NCBI RefSeq assembly: GCF_041154455.1
Contig: NZ_AP028664.1
Span: 1,551,001-1,615,000, forward strand
DNA length: 64,000 nucleotides
Reading direction: 5' to 3'
DNA from: Variovorax sp. V213
GTDB lineage: Bacteria; Pseudomonadota; Gammaproteobacteria; Burkholderiales; Burkholderiaceae_C
The position numbers were made by a program, and so were the translations under genes. Within the stretch, counting starts at the first letter, position 1. The number at the start of each line of letters is the position of its first letter. Below, in pieces: positions 1 to 8,159 of the stretch. The notes beneath the pieces were generated by a model that had not been told where the DNA came from, ran no database searches, and saw nothing but the letters and a program-made list of their open reading frames with translations.

Positions 1-524
1 GTGGCCGCTAGCGCGCGCCAGTCGGTAGCGTCTTCGTGCGCGCCAGCGCCGGTCTTGGCATGGCCGGTGACGAACACCACGCCCTGCGCATGGTCGCGGT
101 GCGTGAGCGGCACGCCGAGCGAGGTGACGGCTGCGAGGCCGGCAGTGATGCCGTTGATCACGGTGCACTCGATGCCGGCTTCGCGAAGGTGCTCGACCTC
201 TTCGCCGCCGCGGCCGAAGATGAACGGGTCGCCGCCCTTGAGCCGGACCACGGTTTCGCCTTCGTGCGCCGCGGTGATCATGAGCCGCTCGATGAAGGCC
301 TGGGGCGTGCTCTTGCAGCCGCCGCGCTTGCCCACGTGCACGATGCGCGCGCCGGGCCGGGCGTAGGAGGCCAGGATGCTTTCGCTCACGAGGTCGTCCA
401 CCAGCAGCACGGTCGCGGCCTGGATCGCCTTGACGGCCTTGATGGTGAGCAGCTCGGGGTCGCCGGGGCCGGCGCCCACCAGCGTGCAGCTTCCGGTGGC
501 AAACGAAGAAATCGGTCTGTTCAT
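1..524 (-). CDS. cobA: Uroporphyrinogen-III C-methyltransferase (SUMT), 3' end outside window
   Basis: The reading frame begins at the ATG at 524 and runs off the left edge, so about 174 N-terminal residues are visible. It starts MNRPISSFATGSCTLVGAGPG; the VGAGPGDPELLT motif and the later GDPFIFGRGGEE and GITAG motifs are the SAM-binding signatures of SUMT enzymes. SUMT methylates uroporphyrinogen III to precorrin-2, the precursor of siroheme, which is the cofactor of the assimilatory nitrite reductase encoded upstream. The start overlaps the ybiB stop codon (ATGA), which indicates translational coupling and makes this the distal gene of the nitrate-assimilation operon. No CysG-type siroheme synthase domain is visible, but the C terminus is not in the window. 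Confidence 0.9.
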   Translation of the reverse strand, partial: MNRPISSFATGSCTLVGAGPGDPELLTIKAVKAIQAATVLLVDDLVSESILASYARPGARIVHVGKRGGCKSTPQAFIERLMITAAHEGETVVRLKGGDPFIFGRGGEEVEHLREAGIECTVINGITAGLAAVTSLGVPLTHRDHAQGVVFVTGHAKTGAGAHEDATDWRALAA

Positions 525-1426
525 GCGTGGGACGCCAGTTGCGTGATGTGCCTGACCTGCGTGGCGATGGCTTCAGGCACGGGAAGCTCGCCGTTCAATA
601 CGCGCCGCGTGTACTCGGCCGTGGTCGCGACGTCGATTTCTTTCGGCAGGCCGGGCACCTCGCTCGATGTGCCCGCGGCCTGGGCCTGCAGTTCGCTGCG
701 CACGCCGCGCACGAAGCCGTCGATCTGCGCGGTGCGGCGCGGGTCGGAGACCACTTCGCCCTCGAGCCCGCGCGAGAGCAGGGCGGTCATGCCCATGAGC
801 TCGAAGGTCTCGCCCATGGTGCGCGCGTACTCCGGATGCGTATAGCTTGCCACGATCACCGAGGGGCCGGTGGTCGGCTGCATCAGCTTGACCACGCTGT
901 GGCCAGGGTTGCGCAGGCCCACCACGCGGCGCACGTCGAGCAGCCGCTTGAGGGCGGGGTTGAGCAGTTCGGTGGGCGCAAAACCCACTTCGCCGGACGG
1001 GATTTGCCTGACAGCCGTGAGCAGGGGCACGCCCAATGCCTCCAGCACGTTCGATGCGAGCACGCGCGATGTTTCGGTGGCGCTGCCGTGCACCAGCACC
1101 GGCAGGCCCTCGCGGGCGAGCAGCAGCGCCAGCAGCGGCGTGAGCACCGGCAGCTTGCGTGCGCCGTTGTAGCTCGGCAGCACGACGAGCGGGCGGTCGG
1201 TGGCGGGCAGGCGGTTGAGCCTGGCGTGCGTGGCATCGAGGAAACCGGCCATCTCCTCCGGCGTTTCGCCCTTGATGCGCATTGCGAGGCAGAAGCCGCC
1301 GATCTCCAGGTCGGTGACGGTGCCGTCCAGCACCTGGCCGAACAGATCGGTGGCCTGTTCGCGCGTCAGCGGCTTGGCGCCCCGCGCGCCGCGGCCGATT
1401 TCCTTGATGTATTGGCTGATTCCCAT
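521..1426 (-). CDS. ybiB: YbiB/TrpD2-family nucleic-acid-binding protein
   Basis: A 301-residue protein beginning MGISQYIKEIGRGARGAKPL. It has the fold signature of anthranilate phosphoribosyltransferases (glycosyltransferase family 3): an N-terminal helical part with LTREQATDLFGQVLDG, then a region containing VLPSYNGARKLP and LLAREGLPVLVHG. In E. coli, YbiB (TrpD2) is not a tryptophan enzyme but a nucleic-acid-binding dimer. The gene lies 47 bases after nasA and overlaps cobA by four bases, so it is probably cotranscribed with nitrate assimilation. Its role there is unknown. Some databases simply call such proteins glycosyl transferase family proteins. Confidence 0.82.
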   Translation of the reverse strand: MGISQYIKEIGRGARGAKPLTREQATDLFGQVLDGTVTDLEIGGFCLAMRIKGETPEEMAGFLDATHARLNRLPATDRPLVVLPSYNGARKLPVLTPLLALLLAREGLPVLVHGSATETSRVLASNVLEALGVPLLTAVRQIPSGEVGFAPTELLNPALKRLLDVRRVVGLRNPGHSVVKLMQPTTGPSVIVASYTHPEYARTMGETFELMGMTALLSRGLEGEVVSDPRRTAQIDGFVRGVRSELQAQAAGTSSEVPGLPKEIDVATTAEYTRRVLNGELPVPEAIATQVRHITQLASHA

Positions 1427-1473
1427 GGGTGCACGGATTGTCCCGCAATGCTTATGCCGGAAAGCAAGGCGGC

Positions 1474-4269
1474 TTATGCACCCTCCACCACGGTTTCGGC
1501 CGGGGTGGCCCGCACCATGCGCTTGAGTTCAGGCAGGCAGGAGCCGCAGTTGGTGCCGCATTTGAGTGCTCCTTGCAGCGAGGCCAGCCGCTCCTCGGGC
1601 GTGCCGCTGCAGCGGCCCAGCTCGGCCCGGATCGCCAGGTCGGTCACGTTGAAGCAGGTGCACACCGGCTGGCCGCGCGACTGCACCGCCACGGGCGCGC
1701 GGGCGCCGGGCGACAGCAGCAGCCGGCCGTAGGTCTGCGCCGGGATTTCCTCGCGCAGCAGGGTGCCGATCCAGGCCTCGGCGCTGGTGTCGCCGCCCAG
1801 CAGGAAGGCCTCCAGGCCGGCATTGCCGTCGGCGCGCCGCACCAGCCGTGCCACGCGGCGCTGGCCGCGGCGGCGGTCGGCGTAGCGCAGGGCATCGCTG
1901 CCGACGAGGCCGAGCAGCCCTTCGATGCGATCGATGAGTTCGTCCGCCGGTGCGTCGTGCGCGGCGGCGCGAAACAGGATGCCGCTGCGTTCCTCGCCCG
2001 GCGTGTTGCCAGAGAACGGCACGCAGGTGGCAAACGGGAACATCGCCATCAGCGGCTTGAGCGCCTGGTGCGCGGCAAGCGCCGTGTCGGGCGGCAGCCA
2101 CGCCATGGCAAGCAGCGACCACGGCAGTTCGGCCTTGAGGATCTTGACCGGCGTGTGCTTGAGCTCGGGTTGCTTCGACGTGGGGCAGTAGACGGGGGAG
2201 GTCAGCGCATTGATGCCCGCCAGCGGCGTGCCGGTGGACGAGCATCCGCTCAGGTATTCCTCGCCCCAGTGCATGGCGACGAAAGCCTGGCTCAGCCCGA
2301 TCTCGGCGCTGGCGCGCGCCGGCAGCAGGATGGAGCCGCGTTTCGAGGTGAGATGCACCAGGTCGCCGTCATTCAGCTGGCGGCGCGCCATGTCTTGCGC
2401 ATTCATCTGCACCACCGGTTCGGCCACGTGGCCGAAGAGCCGGCCGACCGTGCCCGTGCGGCTCATGCCGTGCCACTGGTCGCGCAGGCGGCCCGTGTTG
2501 AGCGAGAACGGATAGCGCGCTTCGCGCGCCTCCGCCACCGGCTTGTAGACCGTGTCGACGAAACGGGCGCGGCCGTCCGGCGTCGGGAAGATGCCGTCTT
2601 CATAGAGGCGTGCGCGGCCGGTGGCCTCGCCTTCCTTCAGGGGCCATTGCTGCGGGCCTGCGGTGTCGAGCATCGCGTAGCTCATGCCGGTGATGTCGAG
2701 GTCGCGGCCGCGCGTGGATTCGCGGTGCTCGTTCCACACCCGTTCGGCGGAGTCGTACGGAAACAGCGTTGGGGCGCGGCCGAGCCGCTGTTCGAGCCGG
2801 CGCGCAAAGTCGACCGCGATCGACCAGTCGTGGCGTGCCTCGCCGGGTGCTGCCACCGCGGGGCGAACGCGCGAGATGCGGCGCTCGCTGTTGGTCACGG
2901 TGCCTTCCTTCTCGCCCCAGGTGGTGGCGGGCAGCAGCAGGTCGGCAAAGGCGCAGGTGGCGGTGGTTGAAAAGGCTTCCTGCACCACGACGAATTCGGC
3001 GCGCTCCAGGGCGCGGCGCACCGTGGCCTGGTCGGGCATCGACTGCGCGGGGTTGGTGCAGGCGATCCACAGCGCGCGGATCTCGCCATCGGCCGCGGCC
3101 TGGAACATCTCGACTGCGGTCTTGCCGGGCTTTTCCGGCACGGAGGGCAGGTTCCACAGCGCCGCCACTTCGGCCCGATGCGCCGGATTGGCCAGGTCGC
3201 GGTGCGCGCTCAGCAGGTTGGCCAGGCCGCCCACTTCGCGTCCGCCCATGGCGTTGGGTTGGCCGGTGAGCGAAAACGGGCCGGCGCCGGGCTTGCCGAT
3301 CTGGCCGGTCGCCAGGTGCAGGTTGATCAGCGCAGCGTTTTTCGCGGTGCCGCTCGACGACTGGTTGAGGCCCTGGCAATAGAGGCTCAGCGTGGCCGGC
3401 GAGGTTGCGAACATGCGCGCCGCGGCGAGCAGGTCGTCCTTCGAGATGCCGCAGATCTGCGCCACCTTGTCGGGCGTGCATTCGCGCACCGTGGCCTTCA
3501 GCGCATCGAAGCCGCAGGTGTGGGCCGCGATGTAGCTGTTGTCGGTCCAGCCTTCCCAAAGCATCAGGTGCAGCATGCCGTTGAACAGCATCACGTCGGT
3601 GCCGGGCTGGATCGGCAGGAACAGGTCGGCGATCTCGACCGTGTCGGTGCGGCGCGGGTCGGCCACGATGATCTTCAGCCCGGGATTCGCGGCCTTGGCG
3701 TCCTCGATGCGGCGGAACAGGATCGGGTGCGCCCACGCGGCGTTGCTGCCCACGATGAAAAGGCAGTTGGCGTGCTTCAGGTCGTCGTAGCAGGCCGGCG
3801 GCGCGTCGGCACCCAGCGTCTGCTTGTAGCCGGCCACCGCGCTGCTCATGCACAGGCGCGAGTTGGTGTCGATGTTGTTGGTGCCGATCAGTCCCTTGGC
3901 GAGCTTGTTGAAGACGTAGTAGTCCTCGGTGAGCAGCTGGCCGGAGACGTAGAAGCCCACGGCGTCGGGGCCGTGGTCGCGGATGACCTGTTCGAACTTG
4001 TCGACAGCGCCGTCGAGCGCGGTGTCCCATGCGATGGGCGCCGGCTCCGCACCGCGCGCGGCCCGGCGCATGGGCTGCAGCAGCCGTGTCTGGCGCGTGA
4101 CCGTGGCCGTGGCCGTGAGATGCAGTGTCGAGCCCTTGGTGCAGAGGCGCCCGAAGTTGGCCGGGTGGTCGGGGTCGCCGCGCACGCCGGTGATCTGCGC
4201 GCCGTCGGATTCGATGACGACGCCGCAGCCGACGCCGCAATAAGGGCAGGTGGAGCGAGTCTCAGCCAT
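1474..4269 (-). CDS. nasA: Assimilatory nitrate reductase, molybdopterin catalytic subunit
   Basis: A protein of about 931 residues that reduces nitrate to nitrite in the cytoplasm. The N terminus METRSTCPYCGVGCG-like segment has the CxxCxxxC cysteines, with a fourth in GRLCTKGST, for a [4Fe-4S] cluster; the bis-MGD molybdopterin oxidoreductase domains follow. The last 60 or so residues carry CTCFN and CGTNCGSC, a BFD-like [2Fe-2S] domain typical of proteobacterial NasA/NasC. I chose the ATG at 4269, directly before AETRSTC. A GTG at 4302 would add eleven residues of low similarity. Neither start has a clear Shine-Dalgarno sequence. The gene lies downstream of nirB and nirD in the same direction, as expected for an assimilatory operon. 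A short diverged copy of its own first 15 codons lies just upstream. Confidence 0.95.
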   Translation of the reverse strand: MAETRSTCPYCGVGCGVVIESDGAQITGVRGDPDHPANFGRLCTKGSTLHLTATATVTRQTRLLQPMRRAARGAEPAPIAWDTALDGAVDKFEQVIRDHGPDAVGFYVSGQLLTEDYYVFNKLAKGLIGTNNIDTNSRLCMSSAVAGYKQTLGADAPPACYDDLKHANCLFIVGSNAAWAHPILFRRIEDAKAANPGLKIIVADPRRTDTVEIADLFLPIQPGTDVMLFNGMLHLMLWEGWTDNSYIAAHTCGFDALKATVRECTPDKVAQICGISKDDLLAAARMFATSPATLSLYCQGLNQSSSGTAKNAALINLHLATGQIGKPGAGPFSLTGQPNAMGGREVGGLANLLSAHRDLANPAHRAEVAALWNLPSVPEKPGKTAVEMFQAAADGEIRALWIACTNPAQSMPDQATVRRALERAEFVVVQEAFSTTATCAFADLLLPATTWGEKEGTVTNSERRISRVRPAVAAPGEARHDWSIAVDFARRLEQRLGRAPTLFPYDSAERVWNEHRESTRGRDLDITGMSYAMLDTAGPQQWPLKEGEATGRARLYEDGIFPTPDGRARFVDTVYKPVAEAREARYPFSLNTGRLRDQWHGMSRTGTVGRLFGHVAEPVVQMNAQDMARRQLNDGDLVHLTSKRGSILLPARASAEIGLSQAFVAMHWGEEYLSGCSSTGTPLAGINALTSPVYCPTSKQPELKHTPVKILKAELPWSLLAMAWLPPDTALAAHQALKPLMAMFPFATCVPFSGNTPGEERSGILFRAAAHDAPADELIDRIEGLLGLVGSDALRYADRRRGQRRVARLVRRADGNAGLEAFLLGGDTSAEAWIGTLLREEIPAQTYGRLLLSPGARAPVAVQSRGQPVCTCFNVTDLAIRAELGRCSGTPEERLASLQGALKCGTNCGSCLPELKRMVRATPAETVVEGA

Positions 4270-4381
4270 GGTTGGATAAGAGAAGGAGGTTGCGGCGTTC
4301 ACATGCGCCGCGAAGCGGACCGCCGAAGGCGTGTCCGCAGCCCACGCCGCAGTAGGGGCAGGTGGAGCGAGTTTCTTCCAT
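4262..4381 (-). other. 39-codon ORF repeating the first 15 codons of nasA
   Basis: Between nirD and nasA an ATG at 4381 opens a frame reading METRSTCPYCGVGCG (with one extra Glu after Met), then unrelated residues, and stops at 4262 inside the nasA start region. The first 48 bases closely match the real nasA start at 4269-4222. The differences in the cysteine-motif codons are largely synonymous (CCC/CCT, TAC/TAT, GTG/GTC), so this is not a fresh tandem duplication. The best explanation is a relic of recombination with another nasA allele. It could also act as a translated leader coupled to nasA. Whether the peptide is made is unknown. Confidence 0.5.
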
Positions 4382-4403
4382 GGGTCGATGCCTTGTAGTG
4401 CGC

Positions 4404-4829
4404 CTAGCTGCCGTGCGGCGCCTGCACGTCGAAGCTCTCGTCGCCCAGCTTGCCGGCCGTTGCGGCGCCGGGGCCGGCACGCGGCGGAGCCAGATCGATG
4501 GCATGCGTCTTGAGTTCGAGCGCGTTCATCATGACCTGGCCATCTTCGACCTTCACCGCGAACCTGGGGGTGCAGCCCTCATCGGGCGACTTGGCGCAGC
4601 CGTCGTCCAGGCCGATGGCCCAGTTGTGCAGCGGGCAGGCCACGCTGGTGCCGAACACGATGCCCTGGCTCAAGGGCCCGCCCTTGTGCGGGCAGCGGTC
4701 GAGCAGCGCGAACACCTGGTCCTCGGCATTGCGGAACACTGCCACGTCCACGCCCACCGGGCGCGCCACACGGCGAGCCCCGAGCACGGGGATGTCGTCG
4801 ATACGGCAGATGGTTTTCCATTCACTCAT
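4404..4829 (-). CDS. nirD: Assimilatory nitrite reductase small subunit, Rieske-type
   Basis: A 141-residue protein starting MSEWKTICRIDDIPVLGARR. It has the Rieske-like pattern CPHKGGPLSQG followed by CPLHNWAIGLDDG, giving CxH and CxxH pairs that could bind a [2Fe-2S] cluster. NirD partners NirB in NADH-dependent reduction of nitrite to ammonium in the cytoplasm. The C terminus continues for about 30 residues past the Rieske fold with a GPGAATAGKLGDESFDVQ-type tail of low complexity, longer than in E. coli NirD (108 residues). It starts 10 bases after the preceding PilJ-type gene and lies in the nirB-nasA operon. Confidence 0.93.
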   Translation of the reverse strand: MSEWKTICRIDDIPVLGARRVARPVGVDVAVFRNAEDQVFALLDRCPHKGGPLSQGIVFGTSVACPLHNWAIGLDDGCAKSPDEGCTPRFAVKVEDGQVMMNALELKTHAIDLAPPRAGPGAATAGKLGDESFDVQAPHGS

Positions 4830-4839
4830 GATGGGGTCT

Positions 4840-5619
4840 CTAGGTTTTGAGGTCGGAATACATGCCTGTCACCCGGTCCATGATGGCCAGCATGTTTTCG
4901 CTGGTCACGAACACGTCGGACATGAGGGCGGGCGAGGTGCCGGCGCCTTCGAGGCGCTGGAGCCCGCGGTTGAAGAACATCCACTGCGCGTCCGCCAGCA
5001 CCAGTTCCTGGCGGATCGGGGCGGTGGCTTCGGGCGCGTTGCGCAGGGTGTCCAGGCCGGCCAGGAATTCGGTGCGTGACTTGGCGATTTCGGCCGTGCT
5101 GCCGGCCGCGTCGATCTGCATCGCACCGGCCAGGTAGAACTTGGCCATGCGCTGCGACAGCATGCGCTGCCGGCCCGCGATGTTGACCAGCCGGCCCACG
5201 GACTTGCCCGAGGCGGCTTCGTACTGCGTGGTGCCCTGGTGCGCAAGCGCGAGCACGGCGGCGTCGAGCTTGACGATCCGGACGGCTTCTTCCTTGCCGG
5301 CGGTCGGGCCGGTGAGCTCGCGCTTGAACTCGCCCCAGGCGCCGTCGAGTGCGTCGTAGGTGCTGCGGATGGCAGGGCTCGGCGCAAAGGCCTTGAGTTC
5401 GGCCAGCTGCTTTTCGAACAGCACGATGGACTTGTCGAGCACCTGCTGGGCGTTGCGCGTTTCCACCTTCTGCGCCAGCGCGAGATAGGCCTTGCTCGCG
5501 CGCTGCGACAGCATGCGCTGGCGGCCCGCCTTGTTGATGGCATCGTTGAGGTCGGCCACCTGCGCACGGACGCCTGCAGCGGCCAACGCCGAGGAAGCGA
5601 TGAAGAGTCTTCTTTTCAA
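4840..5619 (-). CDS. Exported PilJ-type (NarX P-box-like) nitrate-sensor-domain protein
   Basis: About 259 residues from a TTG start at 5619, preceded at eight bases by GGAG. The N terminus (KRRLFIASSALAAAGVRAQ) looks like a signal peptide, so the protein is probably periplasmic. The mature part has two copies of a motif: DAINKAGRQRMLSQRASKAY near residue 25 and VNIAGRQRMLSQRMAKFYL near residue 145. These resemble the PilJ N-terminal family and the nitrate-binding P-box of NarX/NarQ (AGxLRMQSYR). There is no transmembrane output domain, kinase or HAMP. The gene sits between nirB (23 bases upstream) and nirD (10 bases downstream), which suggests a nitrate or nitrite binding role. This is inference; no function is established. 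Confidence 0.8.
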   Translation of the reverse strand: MKRRLFIASSALAAAGVRAQVADLNDAINKAGRQRMLSQRASKAYLALAQKVETRNAQQVLDKSIVLFEKQLAELKAFAPSPAIRSTYDALDGAWGEFKRELTGPTAGKEEAVRIVKLDAAVLALAHQGTTQYEAASGKSVGRLVNIAGRQRMLSQRMAKFYLAGAMQIDAAGSTAEIAKSRTEFLAGLDTLRNAPEATAPIRQELVLADAQWMFFNRGLQRLEGAGTSPALMSDVFVTSENMLAIMDRVTGMYSDLKT

Positions 5620-5642
5620 GTTTTTTTCTCCGCGCTTTCCGT

Positions 5643-8086
5643 TTACGCCGTCAGCGGCGTGAACTGCCGCACATCCACCTGAGCCTGGCTGGAGGCGAAC
5701 CACGGATCGGGCTCGCCGTCCAGGGCGAACTGCAGCCGCTCCCACAGCGCCTTGCGGCCTTCTGCGTCTTCGAGGATCTTCTTCTTCACATAGTCCAGCC
5801 CGACCCGCCCGATGTAGTGCACCGTGCGCTCCAGGTACCAGCCTTCCTCGCGGTACAGCTGCAGGAACGCGCCCGAGTACTCCATCACCTCGGCCGCCGT
5901 CTTCACCTTCACCAGGAACTGCGCCACCTCCGTCTTGATGCCGCCGTTGCCCCCCACGTACAGCTCCCAGCCCGAGTCCACCCCGATCACGCCCACGTCC
6001 TTGATCCCCGCCTCGGCGCAGTTGCGCGGGCAGCCCGAGACCGCCAGCTTGACCTTGTGCGGCGAATACATCGCCCACAGCGCCCGCTCCAGGTCCTTGC
6101 CCATCTGGGTGGAATCCTGCGTGCCGAAGCGGCACCACTCGCTGCCCACGCAGGTCTTCACGTGCGCAGGCTCTTGGCGTAGGCAAAGCCCGAGGGCATG
6201 CCGATGTCCTTCCAGACCCCCTCCAGGTCCTCCTTCTTCACCCCCAGGAGGTCGATGCGCTGGCCGCCCGTGACCTTGACGGTGGGAATCTTGTACTTGT
6301 CGGCCGCATCCGCGATGCGGCGCAGCTCGTCCGGCGTGGTGTGGCCGCCCCACATCCGGGGAATGACCGAATAGGTGCCGTCCTTCTGGATGTTGGCGTG
6401 GCTGCGCTCGTTGACGAAGCGGCTCTGCGGATCGTCCCTGGCCTCCTTGGGCCAGGTCGAGATCAGGTAGTAGTTCACGGCCGGGCGGCAGGTCGCGCAG
6501 CCGTTGGGCGTGCGCCAGCCCAGGCCCCGGTAGACCGCGTCGTGGCTGAGCCAGTGTTCCTTGCGGATGGCATCGCGCACGTCCTGGTGGCTCGCGTCGG
6601 TGCAGCCGCACACGGCCTTCTTCTTGGGCGTGGCCGAGTAGTCGCCGCCGGCGGTGAACATCAGGATCTGCTCGACCAGGCCGGTGCACGAGCCGCAGCT
6701 GGCGCTGGCCTTGGTGTGCTTCTTGACCTCGTCCAGCGTGAACAGGCCCTTTTCCTTGATGGCCTTGCAGATGGTGCCCTTGGTCACGCCGTTGCAGCCG
6801 CACACCTCGGCCTCGTCGGGCATGCTGGCGGCCTTGCTGTGGCCCTCGTGGCCGGTGTCGCCGATGTTGGATTCGCCGAACATCAGCTTGTCGCGGATGT
6901 CGTGCACGCTGCGCCCGTCGCGCAGCAGCTTGAAGTACCAGCTGCCGTCCACCGTGTCGCCGTACAGGCAGGCGCCCACCAGCTTGTCGTCCTTGATCAC
7001 CAGCTTCTTGTAGACCCCGCCGAAGGGGTCGCTCATGACGATCTCCTCGGTGCCTTCGCCGCCCATGAACTCGCCGGCGGAGAACAGGTCGATGCCGGTG
7101 ACCTTGAGCTTGGTGGAGGTGAGCGACCCCAGGTAGCGCCCGATGCCGAACTGGGCCAGGTGGTTGGCCGCGACCTTGGCCTGCTCGAACAGGGGCGCCA
7201 CCAGGCCGTAGGCGATGCCGCGGTGGGCGGCGCATTCGCCCACCGAGTAGATGCGCGCATCGGTGACGGTCTGCATGGTGTCGGTGACGACGATGCCGCG
7301 GTTGCAGTGCAGGCGCATCTGCTCGGCCAGCGCGGTGTTGGGGCGGATGCCCACGGCCATGACGACCAGGTCGGCGGCCACTTCGGTGCCGTCCTTGAAG
7401 CGGATGGCCTTGACGCGGCCGGCCTTGCCGTCGTCGGCATCGCCCACCAGCTCCTGGGTCTGGGCGCCGATGCGGAACGTGAGGCCGCGCTCTTCCAGGG
7501 ACTTTTGCAACAGCTTGCCGGCCACGTCGTCCAGCTGGCGCTCCATGAGCCAGGGCATGACGTGCACCACGGTGACGCTCATGCCGCGCAGCATCAGGCC
7601 ATTGGCCGCCTCCAGGCCCAGGAGGCCGCCGCCGATGACGACCGCGTGCTTGTGGGTCTTGGCGGTCTCGATCATGTAGTCGGTGTCGGCGATGTCGCGG
7701 TAGGCGATGACGCCTTGGAGGTCCTTGCCGGGCACCGGGAGCATGAAGGGGTTGGAGCCGGTGCACATCAAGAGGCGGTCGTAGGCGGCCTCGGTGCCAT
7801 CCTCGGCACGCACGATGCGCTTGACGCGGTCGACCTCGACCACCTTCTTGCCCGCGTGCAGGGTGATGTGGTTGTCGGCGTACCACTCCCAGCTGTTGAG
7901 CACGATCTCCTCCACGGTCTGCTCGCCGGCGAGCACGGGCGACAGCAGGATGCGGTTGTAGTTGGGGTGCGGCTCGGCACCGAAGACGGTGATGTCGTAC
8001 AGCTCCGGGGCGAGCTTCAGGAGCTCCTCCAGGGTGCGCACGCCGGCCATGCCGTTGCCGACCATCACGAGTTTGAGTTTCTTCAT
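5643..8086 (-). pseudogene. nirB: Assimilatory NADH-nitrite reductase large subunit, single-base frameshift
   Basis: The first frame (8086 to 6158) gives 642 residues: FAD/NAD(P)-binding oxidoreductase domains starting KKLKLVMVGNGMAGVRTLEE, then two BFD-like [2Fe-2S] segments (CGCNGVTKGTIC...CGSCTGLVEQ and CGCTDAS...CATCRPAVN). It stops with a TGA at 6160-6158. The next frame continues at once with VKTCVGSEWCRFGTQDSTQ and the siroheme/4Fe-4S motif SGCPRNCAEAGIKDVG down to 5643. At 6160/6161 the expected ACGGTGAAG reads ACGTGAAG, so one G is missing. The total of 2,444 bases is one short of 815 codons. The truncated product would lack the siroheme site and be inactive in nitrite reduction. nirD and nasA downstream are intact, so a sequencing error or a very recent mutation are both possible. 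Confidence 0.93.
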
Positions 8087-8159
8087 GGGGTGGGGCCTTT
8101 CAACGAATCAAGCAAAGGAAGCACGGGGCGAGCGTGGAAAGCACGCGGAGAATGGCGCC

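Noticed and set aside
36..845. Long plus-strand ORFs opposite cobA, ybiB and nasA
   Set aside because: They are antisense shadows of high-GC genes, rich in Arg, Ala and His, with no recognisable domains.
8087..8159. An ANTAR hexaloop leader or sigma-54 promoter for nirB
   Set aside because: The 73-base gap on the minus strand has a CGTG/CACG hairpin but no A1/G4 hexaloop and no GG-N10-GC promoter pair.
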